From the NCBI GenBank assembly GCA_038239195.1, contig JBBSEZ010000178.1:1-18502 (forward strand): a stretch of 18,502 nucleotides of DNA, written 5' to 3'. The position numbers were made by a program, and so were the translations under genes. Below the pieces are notes generated by a model, which saw nothing but the letters and a program-made list of their open reading frames with translations, was not told the origin of the DNA and made no database searches. Below are positions 6,825 to 15,320 of this stretch, in pieces (position 1 is the stretch's first letter; each line of letters begins with the position of its first letter). Source of the DNA: JBBSEZ01 sp038239195 (GTDB lineage: Bacteria > Planctomycetota > Planctomycetia > Gemmatales > Gemmataceae).

Positions 6825-7910
6825 ATGGGCGCCGCCGGCAACGTCATCGTCTTCGTCTGCACGCTCGCCTTCGTGGCCGGCCTCACCGCGTTCGTCCTCG
6901 CCTACGCCGCCCACTGCTACTTCGTCGTGGTCCAGGACACCTCGGCGGGGCTCGACCGCGTCAAGTGGCCCAGCGAGCCCCTCATCGACTGGCTGCGCGG
7001 CGCCGCCCACCTCGGCGGGCTGGTGCTGATCTGGCTGGCCCCCGCCGGCATCCTGAGCCGCGCCCTCCGCCACGACTGGCTCCCCGACGCGCCGGCCCTG
7101 CGCTTTCTCCTCCTTGCCGTGCCCGGTACGTGGCTCTTGTTCCCGCCCGGCCTGCTGGCCTCGTTCGGCGGCAGGTCGCGCACGGCCTCGTTCCGACCCG
7201 GCGTCGTGCTGGAACTGCTCCGCATCCTCCCCCACGCCGCCGTCTTCTACCTCTTCACCGGGCTGCTGCTGGCCGCCTCGGCCGCGCTGTGGCACCGCGC
7301 CCTCTTTACCCGCGCTTTCTACTTGCTTCCGCTCGCCGGCGCCCTGGGCGCGGCGGTAGTGCTAATCCACGCCCGGCTCCTCGGCCGCGTTGCCTGGCTA
7401 CTGCAGCAAATCGAAGGGAAGAAGGCCCCCCGGGTGGCAGCGCCTGACGCGCCCGTCCCGAAGAAGCGCCGCGCGAAGAAGGTGCGGGCGGTGGAGGTTC
7501 AGGACCCGTGGGCGGTGCCCAAGAAGAAGGCGCGGGAGCCGGACGTGCCGAAGTTGCCCGTCGAGGGCTACGGCCTGGGCGCGGCGTGGGGGGGCGAGAA
7601 GCCCCTGCCCCGGCCGAAGACGAAGGAACAGCCCGCCGAGGAGGGCTACGAGGTCGTCGAGGAACCGGCAGGAGCTGAAGCGAGGCCCGCCCCGCTCCCT
7701 GAATCGACGGTCCCTGCGGAGGCGGTGGCGCGCGAGTTGGAGATGCGCGAGCGCGCTCCGGCGGGCCCCCCGCCGAACTGGCCGCTGTTCAGCGGGGCCT
7801 ACTCGTTCCCCTTCTACGACACCAGCCTGGGGGCGTGGCTGGCGCTGGCACTGGGCGGCACGGCAGTCGGGGCGGGGCTGCGCATGCTGATGGCGTTCTG
7901 GCCGTTTTGA
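6825..7910 (+). CDS. Multipass membrane protein of unknown function
   Basis: No family is recognised for this 361-residue protein. About five hydrophobic segments are visible in the N-terminal half (roughly 7-35, 62-80, 92-112, 128-156, 160-186). A long hydrophilic stretch (about 195-325) rich in Lys, Glu, Pro and Ala follows, including KKRRAKK and KKKAREP runs. A final hydrophobic segment near 335-358 ends in aromatic residues. The positive charge after segment five suggests the linker is cytoplasmic. A GAGGTGG ribosome site precedes the ATG at 6825. It follows thiC by 122 bases with a strong hairpin between, so cotranscription is uncertain. Codon use matches neighbouring genes and argues for a real gene. 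There is no enzymatic motif to suggest a role. Confidence 0.8.
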   Translation: MGAAGNVIVFVCTLAFVAGLTAFVLAYAAHCYFVVVQDTSAGLDRVKWPSEPLIDWLRGAAHLGGLVLIWLAPAGILSRALRHDWLPDAPALRFLLLAVPGTWLLFPPGLLASFGGRSRTASFRPGVVLELLRILPHAAVFYLFTGLLLAASAALWHRALFTRAFYLLPLAGALGAAVVLIHARLLGRVAWLLQQIEGKKAPRVAAPDAPVPKKRRAKKVRAVEVQDPWAVPKKKAREPDVPKLPVEGYGLGAAWGGEKPLPRPKTKEQPAEEGYEVVEEPAGAEARPAPLPESTVPAEAVARELEMRERAPAGPPPNWPLFSGAYSFPFYDTSLGAWLALALGGTAVGAGLRMLMAFWPF

Positions 7911-7995
7911 CGTCCGTGCGATGCCCGCGCCCCCTCGAGTGGGGCGGCTAAATGGGGCCCGATTTGTCCCTTCGACCTGAACGGAGCGATTCTTG

Positions 7996-10900
7996 ATGAA
8001 GCGAACCTGTCTCGCGCTGCTCGTATTGCTGCTGGCGCCTGGCCTGGCGATCGCGGAGGCCGCGGGCCCGCTGCTGCTCCAGAAGCCGACCCTCAGCGCC
8101 ACCCACGTCGCCTTCGCCTTCGCCGACGACGTCTGGCTCGTCCCCCGCGCGGGCGGCCCCGCCCGGCGCTTGACCAGCGGCGGCAAGAACACCACCCCCG
8201 TCTTCTCCCCCGACGGTAAGCACCTGGCCTTCACCGGCACCCACGACGGCAACGCCGACGTCTATGTCGTGCCGGCCAGCGGCGGGGTGGCGCGGCGGCT
8301 CACCTTCCACCCGGGCCCCGACGTCGTCGCCGGCTGGGCCCCGGACGGCAAGAGCGTGCTGTTCCGCTCGACCCGCAACCTGTCCGTGCGCGCCATGGCC
8401 AGCGGGCAACTCTTCACGGTCCCCCTTGCCGGAGGAATGCCCGAGCCGCTCCCCCTGCCCCTGGCCGACCACGGCACCTTCTCCCCCGACGGCAAGCGCC
8501 TGGCCTACGTCCCGTTCCGCCTGCCCGAGCGCATGGCCTGGAAGCGCTACGCCGGCGGGACGACCTCCCGCATCTGGCTCGCCGACCTCGCCGACTCGCG
8601 CATCGAGAAGGTGCCGCGCGACAACTCCAACGACTCTCACCCTGCGTGGGTTGGCGACCGCGTCTATTTCCTCTCCGACCGCGCCGGGCCCGTCACCCTG
8701 TTCGCCTACGACCTGAAGACGAAGAAGGTGCGGAAGCTCCTCGACAACAAGGGGCCCGACCTGAAATCGGCCTCGGCGGGCCCGGGCGCCCTCGTCTACG
8801 AGCAGTTCGGCTCGCTGCACCTGTTCGACCTGAAGACCGAGAAGGCGAAGCGGATCGACGTCCGCATCGACGCCGACCTGCCTGGACTGCGCCCGCGCTT
8901 CGTCAAGGCCGCCCGCCACGTGCAGAACGCGGGGCTGTCGCCGACTGGCGCTCGTGCCGTCTTCGAGGCGCGCGGCGAAATCCTCACGGTCCCGGTCAAG
9001 AAGGGGGACGTCCGCAACCTGACGCGCACTCCGGGCGTCGCCGAGCGGGGCCCGGCCTGGTCGCCCGACGGCAAGTGGGTCGCCTACTTCTCCGACGCCT
9101 CCGGCGAATACGAACTGCACCTGCGCTTGCAGAGCGGGCTGGGCGAGACGAAGAAGTATTCGCTGGGCAACTCGCCGTCCTTCCCCTATTCCCCCACCTG
9201 GTCGCCGGACGGCAAGAAGATCGCCTACACCGACGCCGACGTCAACCTGCACGCCCTCGACCTGGCCACGGGCAAGTCGACGCGCATCGCGACCAACACC
9301 TACAACGCCCGCACGCTCGACCCAGCCTGGTCGCCCGACAGCAAGTGGGTCGCCTACACCAAGAACCTCAAGAACCACTTCAACGCCGTCTTCCTCTACT
9401 CGGTGGAGAAGGGTACGTCGCGCCCTGTCACCGACGGGATGAGCGACGCGCGCTACCCCGCCTTCGACGCGAGCGGGAAGTACCTCTACTTCACCGCCAG
9501 CACCGACGCCGGGCCCGCGGCCGGGGGGATCGAGATGTCCAACTACAACTACCCCGTCACGCGCAGCGTCTACGCCGTGGTGCTGGACAAAGACCTACCT
9601 TCGCCCCTGGCGCCGGAGAGCGACGAGGAGAAGGCCGTCGAGGGCAAGACCGATGAGGGGCCCGCGAAGGAGAAGGGCAAGGGCAAGGCGAAGAAGGCGG
9701 TGCCGGTGCGGATCGACCTCGAAGACCTCGATCAGCGCACCTTGGCCCTGCCGATCCCGGCCCGCCACTACGTCGGGCTGCGCGTGGGCAAGGCCGGCAT
9801 CGTCTTCCTGCTGGAAGACCCGCCGGCGCCGCTCGCCACGCGCACGCCGGGCCCGCGCCTGGCGCTGCACCGCTTCGACCTGGAGAAGCGCAAGGTCGAG
9901 AAGTTCCTCGACGCGATCGGCAGCGCGACGCTCTCGCGCGACGGGGAGAAGTTGCTCTACCAGCAGAAGGATCGCTGGTTCGTGGTCGGCACGGCCGCGC
10001 CGCCCAAGGCTGGCGAAGGGGCGCTCAACCTCGACGCCGCCGTGGTGCGCATCGACCCGCGGGCGGAGTGGGAGCAGATGTACCGGGAGGTGTGGCGGAT
10101 CGAGCGCGATTTCCTTTACGACCCCGGCCATCACGGGCTGGACCTGAAGGCGGCGGAGAAGAAGTATCGCCCGTACCTGGCCGGCGTCGGCAGCCGCAGC
10201 GACCTCAACTACCTATTCGCGGAGATGCTCGGCGAGTTGTCGCTGGGCCACGTCTACGTCATGGGCGGCGGGGAGCCTTCGGGGCCGCCAGCGGCGCGCT
10301 CGGGCTTGCTCGGCGCCGACTACCAGGCGGACAAGGGGCGCCACCGCTTTGCGCGCGTCTACCGGGGCGAGAGCTGGAGCCCCAGCCTGCGGGCGCCGCT
10401 GACGGGGCCGGGCGTGAGCGTCAAGGAGGGCGAGTACCTGTTGGCGGTCAACGGCCAGGAGGTGCGCGCGAGCGATAACGTTCATCGCTTCCTGGAGGGC
10501 ACGGCGGGCAAGTCGGTGACGCTCCGCGTCGGCCCCAGCGCCGACGGGAAGGGGGCGCGCGACGTGACGGTGGTGCCGATCGACGACGAACAGCCGCTGC
10601 GCAACCGGGCGTGGATCGAGGACAACCGGCGCAAGGTGGAGCGGATGACGAAGGGGAGGGTGGCGTACGTCTATTTGCCGAACACCGCCCTGGACGGTTA
10701 CACGAACTTCAACCGCTACTTCTTCGCCCAGGTGGACAAGGAGGCGGTCATCATCGACGAGCGCTTCAACGGCGGGGGCAAGGCGGCCGACTACGTGATC
10801 GAGCGCCTGGGCCGGCCGCTGTCGAACCACTGGAGCACGCGCGTCGGCGCGGACTACTCGACGCCGGCGGGGGCGATCTTCGGCCCGAAGGTGATGATCG

Positions 10901-11364
10901 CGAATGAACAGGCCGGCTCGGGCGGGGACTACCTGCCGTGGGCGTTCAAGCGCGCCAAGCTGGGCCCGGTGGTCGGCACGCGCACCTGGGGCGGGCTGGT
11001 CGGCATCGGCGGCTACCCGAGCCTGCTCGACGGCGGGGCGGTGACGGCGCCGCACTTCGCCTTCTGGACGCCGGAGGGCGAGTGGGAGGTGGAGAACCGC
11101 GGGGTGTCCCCGGACGTGGAGGTGGAGCAAGATCCCCAGCTAGTGCGGGCGGGGCGCGACCCGCAACTGGAGAAGGCGGTCGAGTTGGTGCTGGCCGCGC
11201 TGGCGAAGGGCACGCCGGGGAGGCCGAAAAGGCCGGCGTACCCCAACTACCATCCGCGGAAGGGGGAGGCGGCGCCGAAACGGGAGGAAGGCGGTCGGCC
11301 TGGGGCTTTGCCGGCGCGCAAGGTGGTGCCAGGTGAGAATCGGGGCCGGCCAGGAGAGGAGTGA
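7996..11364 (+). CDS. Exported tricorn protease homologue (peptidase family S41)
   Basis: The 1122-residue protein has the full tricorn order. A signal peptide (1-21, ending AIA) comes first. Beta-propeller repeats with recurring WSPDGK and SPDGK motifs fill about 25-520. A Lys/Glu-rich insertion lies near 540-565, then the C1 domain, a PDZ domain (about 790-875) and the S41 catalytic domain. Catalytic candidates are H752 in SLGHVYV, nucleophile S975 in EQAGSGGD, and E1033 in EVENRGVSPD. Tricorn cuts short peptides, in archaea downstream of the proteasome. The residue before the histidine, a catalytic serine in the Thermoplasma enzyme (Ser745), is Gly751 here. The signal peptide points to periplasmic or extracellular peptide breakdown. 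The ATG at 7996 is preferred over TTG at 7993; a GGAG lies 9 bases upstream. The last roughly 50 residues are a basic, Pro-rich tail. Confidence 0.92.
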   Translation: MKRTCLALLVLLLAPGLAIAEAAGPLLLQKPTLSATHVAFAFADDVWLVPRAGGPARRLTSGGKNTTPVFSPDGKHLAFTGTHDGNADVYVVPASGGVARRLTFHPGPDVVAGWAPDGKSVLFRSTRNLSVRAMASGQLFTVPLAGGMPEPLPLPLADHGTFSPDGKRLAYVPFRLPERMAWKRYAGGTTSRIWLADLADSRIEKVPRDNSNDSHPAWVGDRVYFLSDRAGPVTLFAYDLKTKKVRKLLDNKGPDLKSASAGPGALVYEQFGSLHLFDLKTEKAKRIDVRIDADLPGLRPRFVKAARHVQNAGLSPTGARAVFEARGEILTVPVKKGDVRNLTRTPGVAERGPAWSPDGKWVAYFSDASGEYELHLRLQSGLGETKKYSLGNSPSFPYSPTWSPDGKKIAYTDADVNLHALDLATGKSTRIATNTYNARTLDPAWSPDSKWVAYTKNLKNHFNAVFLYSVEKGTSRPVTDGMSDARYPAFDASGKYLYFTASTDAGPAAGGIEMSNYNYPVTRSVYAVVLDKDLPSPLAPESDEEKAVEGKTDEGPAKEKGKGKAKKAVPVRIDLEDLDQRTLALPIPARHYVGLRVGKAGIVFLLEDPPAPLATRTPGPRLALHRFDLEKRKVEKFLDAIGSATLSRDGEKLLYQQKDRWFVVGTAAPPKAGEGALNLDAAVVRIDPRAEWEQMYREVWRIERDFLYDPGHHGLDLKAAEKKYRPYLAGVGSRSDLNYLFAEMLGELSLGHVYVMGGGEPSGPPAARSGLLGADYQADKGRHRFARVYRGESWSPSLRAPLTGPGVSVKEGEYLLAVNGQEVRASDNVHRFLEGTAGKSVTLRVGPSADGKGARDVTVVPIDDEQPLRNRAWIEDNRRKVERMTKGRVAYVYLPNTALDGYTNFNRYFFAQVDKEAVIIDERFNGGGKAADYVIERLGRPLSNHWSTRVGADYSTPAGAIFGPKVMIANEQAGSGGDYLPWAFKRAKLGPVVGTRTWGGLVGIGGYPSLLDGGAVTAPHFAFWTPEGEWEVENRGVSPDVEVEQDPQLVRAGRDPQLEKAVELVLAALAKGTPGRPKRPAYPNYHPRKGEAAPKREEGGRPGALPARKVVPGENRGRPGEE

Positions 11365-11430
11365 CTCTCCCCAGCCTGCCGTCCTCGCCTCTACCATCGG
11401 AATTTCCAAGCCATCCTTCGCCTTCCGGGC

Positions 11431-11439
11431 TGGTAAAAT
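11431..11439 (+). promoter_or_regulatory. Possible extended -10 promoter for the TPR gene
   Basis: TGGTAAAAT carries the TGn extension and a five-of-six -10 box, about 55 bases before the ATG at 11495. No convincing -35 is visible. Confidence 0.35.
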
Positions 11440-11494
11440 CCCGAGGCGTTGCTATCTTCCGCCGTCGGTCGATGCCCACGGACGGGAGGCGCTC

Positions 11495-13087
11495 ATGTCT
11501 CGCAAGGTGTTGCTCGCGGCAGCGGTGCTCGTCCTCGGCGCTTCGTCCGTTCGGGCGGTCGCCCCCCCTGCCCGGGGCCCGGAGTGCCCGCCCGGCCGCT
11601 GGGCCCCACTCGCGCGCGCCTGCCTGGCGGCGCTGCGGGACCAGCACGAGGAGGCGCGGGCCTACCTCGCCGAGGCGCTGCGCCGCAACCCCGACGACAC
11701 CTACGCCTTCGCCCTGCGCGGCCTGGTTTGGGAGCGACAGAAGCAGTACGAGCGCGCCATCGCGGACTATCGCGAGATCGTTCGGCGCCGCCCGCGGGAG
11801 GGGTGGGGCTATGCCCTCCGGGCGGGCGCGGCCGGCTGTTGCCGGGATTACGCCTGCATCGTCGCCGACGCCGGGGAAGTGATCCGGCAGCGCCCGTCCT
11901 ACGCCACGGCCTATCGCTGGCGGGCGTGGGCCCACGGCCATACGGGCAACCTCGAGCAGGCCCTCCGCGACAGCGACGAGGCGATTCGGCTGGGCCCGGA
12001 CAGTTCGGACAACCACCGCACGCGCGGCGGGGTGCTCTACGAACGGGGAGACGTCGAGGGGGCCATCGCCGCCTTGACCGAGGCAATCCGGCTCGATCCC
12101 GACAACGAGAGCGCCTACAGCGAGCGCGGCGGGTATTACGGGCTCAAGGGCGAGCACGCCCGCGCCTTCGCCGACTTCGCCGACGCGGTCCGCCTCGCCC
12201 CCGACGATGCTGCGGTCTACACCAACCGCGGCGCCTTGCACATGATCCGGAACGAGCACGCCCTCGCGCTCCCCGACCTCTGCAAGGCCCTCCAGCTCGA
12301 CCCGCAGATCGCCATCGCGCACAGCAACCGCGGCGAGTGCTACCGCCGCCAAGGCGCGCACGACAAGTCGCTCGCCGACTTCAACGAGGCGATCCGCCTC
12401 GACCCGCACTGTGGTCTTGCCTACGCCGGCCGGGGCGGGCTCTCCTTCGACAAGGGGGAACTGGAACGCGCCCTGGAGGACTTGCACCAGGCGCACCGCC
12501 TCTGCCCGGCGAAGGGAGAGGTGTGCGGGATGCTCGGGGACACGTACGCGAAGAAGGGCGAGCACGCCAAGGCCGTCGTCTGCTACGACCAGGCCATCGT
12601 GAGGGACGGCAAACTTGTCCCCGCCTGGACGGGCCGGGGCCGGGCCTACGCCGCCCTCGGCGAGCCGGTGCGCGGGCTGATCGACTGCGATGCCGCGCTC
12701 CAGATCGACCCGAAGTGCGTCGATGCCTACGTGGTGCGGGCGCGCATCCGCTGCCTCACGGGCGACCTGGAGAGGGCGCTCGCCGACTGCGAGACGGCGC
12801 GAGGGCTCGCCCCGAACGACTCGGACGTTTTTCGGGTGAGGGCGCTCGTACGTTCCGCCCGGCACGAGCACGATCTGGCCGTCGCGGACGCCGAGGAGGC
12901 CGCCCGCCTGGGGTGTGCCCGGCCCAACTCCCTCCGGGCCGACGCCCACGTGTGTCGCGGCCTCGCCCGGATGCTGTTGCGCGGAGATTACTACGCGGGG
13001 TGGGAGGACGTAGCTCTCGCTTGCTGGCTCGATCCTGCGGTCGGTTCCCGGTTGAGCCTCTCCAACAACGCGCCCAAACGGCCGTAG
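11495..13087 (+). CDS. Secreted tetratricopeptide-repeat protein
   Basis: The 530-residue protein has a signal peptide (about 1-22, MSRKVLLAAAVLVLG then Ala-rich). Roughly a dozen tandem 34-residue TPR units cover residues 36-500. The repeats show typical G/A-x3-Y, A-x-A-D and AIRLDPDN-like endings. TPRs form a right-handed superhelix that binds partner proteins; no catalytic domain is attached. Cysteines are unusually frequent for a TPR array and are spread through it, which in an exported protein could form disulfides. The ATG at 11495 is chosen because a signal peptide begins there and GGGAGG lies about 6 bases upstream; the frame is open further upstream without support. The stop codon TAG (13085-13087) lies inside the left arm of a hairpin repeat. 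The partner is unknown. Confidence 0.88.
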   Translation: MSRKVLLAAAVLVLGASSVRAVAPPARGPECPPGRWAPLARACLAALRDQHEEARAYLAEALRRNPDDTYAFALRGLVWERQKQYERAIADYREIVRRRPREGWGYALRAGAAGCCRDYACIVADAGEVIRQRPSYATAYRWRAWAHGHTGNLEQALRDSDEAIRLGPDSSDNHRTRGGVLYERGDVEGAIAALTEAIRLDPDNESAYSERGGYYGLKGEHARAFADFADAVRLAPDDAAVYTNRGALHMIRNEHALALPDLCKALQLDPQIAIAHSNRGECYRRQGAHDKSLADFNEAIRLDPHCGLAYAGRGGLSFDKGELERALEDLHQAHRLCPAKGEVCGMLGDTYAKKGEHAKAVVCYDQAIVRDGKLVPAWTGRGRAYAALGEPVRGLIDCDAALQIDPKCVDAYVVRARIRCLTGDLERALADCETARGLAPNDSDVFRVRALVRSARHEHDLAVADAEEAARLGCARPNSLRADAHVCRGLARMLLRGDYYAGWEDVALACWLDPAVGSRLSLSNNAPKRP

Positions 13088-13111
13088 GCCAGGCTCGATA
13101 GCCTGGCCTAC
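13084..13111. repeat. GTAGG...CCTAC hairpin overlapping the TPR stop codon
   Basis: Arms 13084-13095 and 13100-13111 are perfect 12-base complements with the loop CGAT. The TAG stop of the TPR gene (13085-13087) is part of the left arm. It shares arm ends and geometry with the hairpin at 13168-13195. Confidence 0.8.
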
Positions 13112-13166
13112 GCGAAGGGCCTGGTTCGATCTCTCCGCTTCGGCGCCGGGCAGGAAAAGGCCTCCC

Positions 13167-13196
13167 TGTAGGACGGCTCTCCTGAGCCGTCCTACA
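13167..13196. repeat. Second GTAGG...CCTAC hairpin before the oxidoreductase 3' end
   Basis: Arms 13167-13179 and 13184-13196 pair perfectly over 13 bases around the loop TCCT. It lies between the ends of convergent genes and could serve both as a terminator. The arms differ inside from the first hairpin but keep the same outer GTAGG/CCTAC and a 4-base loop, suggesting one family of small palindromic elements. Confidence 0.8.
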
Positions 13197-13220
13197 AGAA
13201 ACGAGCTCCTGCCGGTCGCC

Positions 13221-14813
13221 TTACTCGCGCGTGCTCGTCGTCCGCTCCTCCGGCCCCTTGTCGCCGACGAACGGCCCGCCGAGCTTCTGATACTCCTGCG
13301 GCACCATCCCGCTGCCGGCCGCGTCGTAGGTGCGCCCCGCCACCTCGTTGGGCCGGCCGCGCTTCTTGCTCTTCTGCTCCAGCGCCGTCGCCCAGCTCGC
13401 GTCGGCCTCGGCGGTGCGCTTGTTCGTCTTGTCCCAGAACAGCACCTTGCCGGTCCGGTAGCTCTGCACGCCCATCGCCACGGTCGTGAACGCCGCCGCC
13501 CCCAGCTCCGGCGTGCTCAGCGTCTCGCGCCGGTTGGCCGCCACGCACTCCAGGAAGTTGGCCCACAGCGCCGCCGTGTCGAAGTTGTTGCCCCACTCCT
13601 TGCGCGTGAAGTTCGGGTCGAACTTGCACTCCACCGTCTCGTCGGCCGTCCAGCTCTTCTCCAGCCGCGCCGGCTTGCTCGCCCCACCGCCCGGGTCGTC
13701 CTTGATGATCTCGAACCCGCCGTTGACGAACTTGATCGTCCCCAGCCGGCCGCGGATCACCTCCTCGATCGGGTAGGAGTTGATCATCGTCGCCGTCACG
13801 ATGAGCTGGCAGCCCTCCTCGTAGTCGGCCACGATCGTCGCCACGTCCGGTACGTCGCGCCCGTCGTACTCCAGGTAGAGCCCGCCCGCCCCGGTCACGC
13901 GCCGGGGATAGCGCACGCCCATCGCCTGGATCAGGTGCGTCGTCTGATGCACGAACAGGTCGGTGAACATGCCCCCGCCGAAGGGCCAGTAGCAGCGCCA
14001 CTGCGCGTAGACGGCGCGGTCGAACCCGATCTTGGGGCCCAGCGGCGTGCCGGGGATGACCGAGAAGCCGTGGCCCAGGAACATGTCCCAATCGATGGTC
14101 TTGGGATTCATGTTCCTGAACAGCGGGTAGTAGCGCCACTGGCCCTCGAGCGAGTTGCGGAAGTAGCTGGTGGTGCCCTGGGCCACGTGGCCGATCTTGC
14201 CGCGCTTGATCGCGTCGTGGGCCTTGGTCCAGGTCGGGTCGGCCATCGACTGCACGCCGACCGTCATCACCTTGTTGTGGCGGACCATCGCCTCGACGAC
14301 CTTCTGGGCCTCCTCGATGGTCTTGGTCATCGGCTTTTCGCAGTAGACGTGCTTGCCCTTGGCGGCGGCGTCGATGCACATCTTGGCGTGCCAGTGGTCG
14401 GGCGTCGCGATGCACACCGCATCGACCTCGCGCAGGTCGAGCACCTTGCGGTAGTCCTTGGTAACGTGGCGGGCGTCCTCGGGGTTGAGCCCGACCGTCC
14501 GCGCCGAGGGCTTCAGGCCCTGCGAGTAGTTGCGCTCGACGTTGCGCCCGCCGAGGCGCTTGGTGAACTTGCCCTCGTGGCCATCCCAGACGTCGCACAC
14601 GGCGACGGGGGCGACCTTCTTGCCGGCCTTGCGCATCTTGTTGATGATCGCCAGGTGCCCCTGGGCGCGCCCGCCGACGCCGATGAAGCCGATGCCAATG
14701 CGCTCCATCGCCCCGTAGACGCGGTTGAAGCTGGCGGCGCTCAGCGCCAGCGCCGACCCGGCGGCAGCGCTGCCCTTCAGGAAGTCTCTGCGGTTGGTGT
14801 CCGGTTCCGACAT
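13221..14813 (-). CDS. Tat-exported Gfo/Idh/MocA family oxidoreductase
   Basis: The 530-residue protein has a twin-arginine signal, TNRRDFLKGSAAAG (6-19), so it is likely exported folded with its cofactor. The Rossmann NAD(P)-binding motif is GFIGVGGRAQGH (42-53). ATPDHWH (137-143 region) and the family signature CEKPM, with catalytic-site Lys160, follow. The later GGGMFTDLFVHQTTHL segment holds the substrate-side histidines. The family oxidises or reduces sugars, inositols and related compounds; the actual substrate cannot be told. Planctomycetes carry many such exported paralogues. Start ATG at 14813 has AGGAG upstream. The C-terminal about 70 residues (Lys/Arg-rich, then acidic) extend beyond the usual core. 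It is convergent with the TPR gene and divergent from the fusion gene. Confidence 0.93.
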   Translation of the reverse strand: MSEPDTNRRDFLKGSAAAGSALALSAASFNRVYGAMERIGIGFIGVGGRAQGHLAIINKMRKAGKKVAPVAVCDVWDGHEGKFTKRLGGRNVERNYSQGLKPSARTVGLNPEDARHVTKDYRKVLDLREVDAVCIATPDHWHAKMCIDAAAKGKHVYCEKPMTKTIEEAQKVVEAMVRHNKVMTVGVQSMADPTWTKAHDAIKRGKIGHVAQGTTSYFRNSLEGQWRYYPLFRNMNPKTIDWDMFLGHGFSVIPGTPLGPKIGFDRAVYAQWRCYWPFGGGMFTDLFVHQTTHLIQAMGVRYPRRVTGAGGLYLEYDGRDVPDVATIVADYEEGCQLIVTATMINSYPIEEVIRGRLGTIKFVNGGFEIIKDDPGGGASKPARLEKSWTADETVECKFDPNFTRKEWGNNFDTAALWANFLECVAANRRETLSTPELGAAAFTTVAMGVQSYRTGKVLFWDKTNKRTAEADASWATALEQKSKKRGRPNEVAGRTYDAAGSGMVPQEYQKLGGPFVGDKGPEERTTSTRE

Positions 14814-15094
14814 GGGAGAGCTCCTCGCGACAGGTGACAGGAACGAACCTCGCCCCGTTTGGTGGCCTCGTTGTGTTGCGCGGGCGCGTGAGGATTAAGC
14901 TATCACGTGCCGCCTCGCGCCGCTACCGGGTAGCGAAAAAACAGACGGGCTCGACGGCGCAGAGTGCGGGGGCGCTTCCGTCTGGGGAAGGAGTGCGGGC
15001 AGAGAACCAGAATTGGACCAGAAGGCAACGAAGAGAACGAAGGCAGAAGGGAAACCGGCGCGACCGGCCGAACTGGGACTGTTCGGAGCTGGCG

Positions 15095-15238
15095 GTGGCC
15101 GCCGCCGCGGTGGCGGGGCCGATCGACCCCGGGGTGGTCAAGCCGAACACGGTCTACCCGCGCGACGTGTTCCTCGACAGGCCGCACGACTTCAGCGCCA
15201 GGTGGGAGGGGCCGGCGCAGTGGTCGGACGCGCCCTGA
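15095..15238 (+). CDS. Possible 47-residue small ORF or C-terminal gene remnant
   Basis: From a GTG at 15095 to a TGA at 15236-15238 every codon ends in G or C, a pattern like the real genes around it and unlike the upstream part of the same open frame. GGAG at 15085-15088 lies 6 bases before the GTG. The peptide contains KPNTVYPRDVFLDRPHDF and an ARWEGPAQW segment with balanced composition. I do not recognise it. It may be a small protein or the decayed end of a lost gene. The upstream in-frame sequence is Arg/Gln-rich and looks non-coding. Confidence 0.3.
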   Translation: MAAAAVAGPIDPGVVKPNTVYPRDVFLDRPHDFSARWEGPAQWSDAP

Positions 15239-15262
15239 CTTGTCCAGGCCCCCCAGGCGACC

Positions 15263-15292
15263 TTGTCTCCGCCGGCCCCTCTCTGGTACAAC
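15263..15292 (+). promoter_or_regulatory. Promoter candidate for the fusion gene
   Basis: TTGTCT (15263-15268), 18 bases, then TACAAC (15287-15292) preceded by TG one base away (extended -10 TGGTACAAC). The expected start is near 15299, about 22 bases before the ATG. Confidence 0.45.
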
Positions 15293-15320
15293 CGTCCCCC
15301 AACATCCCGGGGGACCACGC

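Larger units (their letters stand above)
14814..15320. other. 507-bp divergent intergenic region
   Basis: It separates the minus-strand oxidoreductase from the plus-strand fusion gene. It holds a 7-base palindromic hairpin next to an A-run (CGCTACC/GGTAGCG, about 14921-14935), a purine-rich tract (about 15000-15056) with repeated AACGAAG units, a short frame with GC-only third positions (15095-15238, listed separately) and a promoter candidate (15263-15292). I see no RNA gene. Confidence 0.5.

Noticed and set aside
7928..7946. Small CGCCCC/GGGGCG hairpin between the membrane protein and tricorn genes
   Set aside because: Only six G/C pairs with a 7-base loop; expected often by chance in sequence this rich in GC.
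7948..9378. Minus-strand open frame of 476 codons over the tricorn gene
   Set aside because: Val/Gly/Ala/Asp-rich antisense translation typical of GC-rich genes; the plus strand carries propeller repeats and a signal peptide.
10946..12949. Minus-strand open frame of 667 codons spanning the tricorn and TPR genes
   Set aside because: It crosses two well-supported plus-strand genes and their spacer, and has no recognisable domain.
13084..13196. CRISPR-like array from the two palindromes
   Set aside because: Only two units, different inner arms and no uniform spacers; these are independent hairpins of one family.
14921..14941. CGCTACC/GGTAGCG hairpin next to an A-run as an intrinsic terminator
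   Set aside because: On the minus strand the T-run comes before the stem, and on the plus strand the stem is followed by A, so neither orientation fits a terminator; no gene end is close.
14834..15238. 134-codon plus-strand frame starting with GTG at 14834
   Set aside because: Only the last part (from 15095) has gene-like codon use; the first two thirds are Arg/Gln-rich and cover the purine tract, so the full length is not supported.
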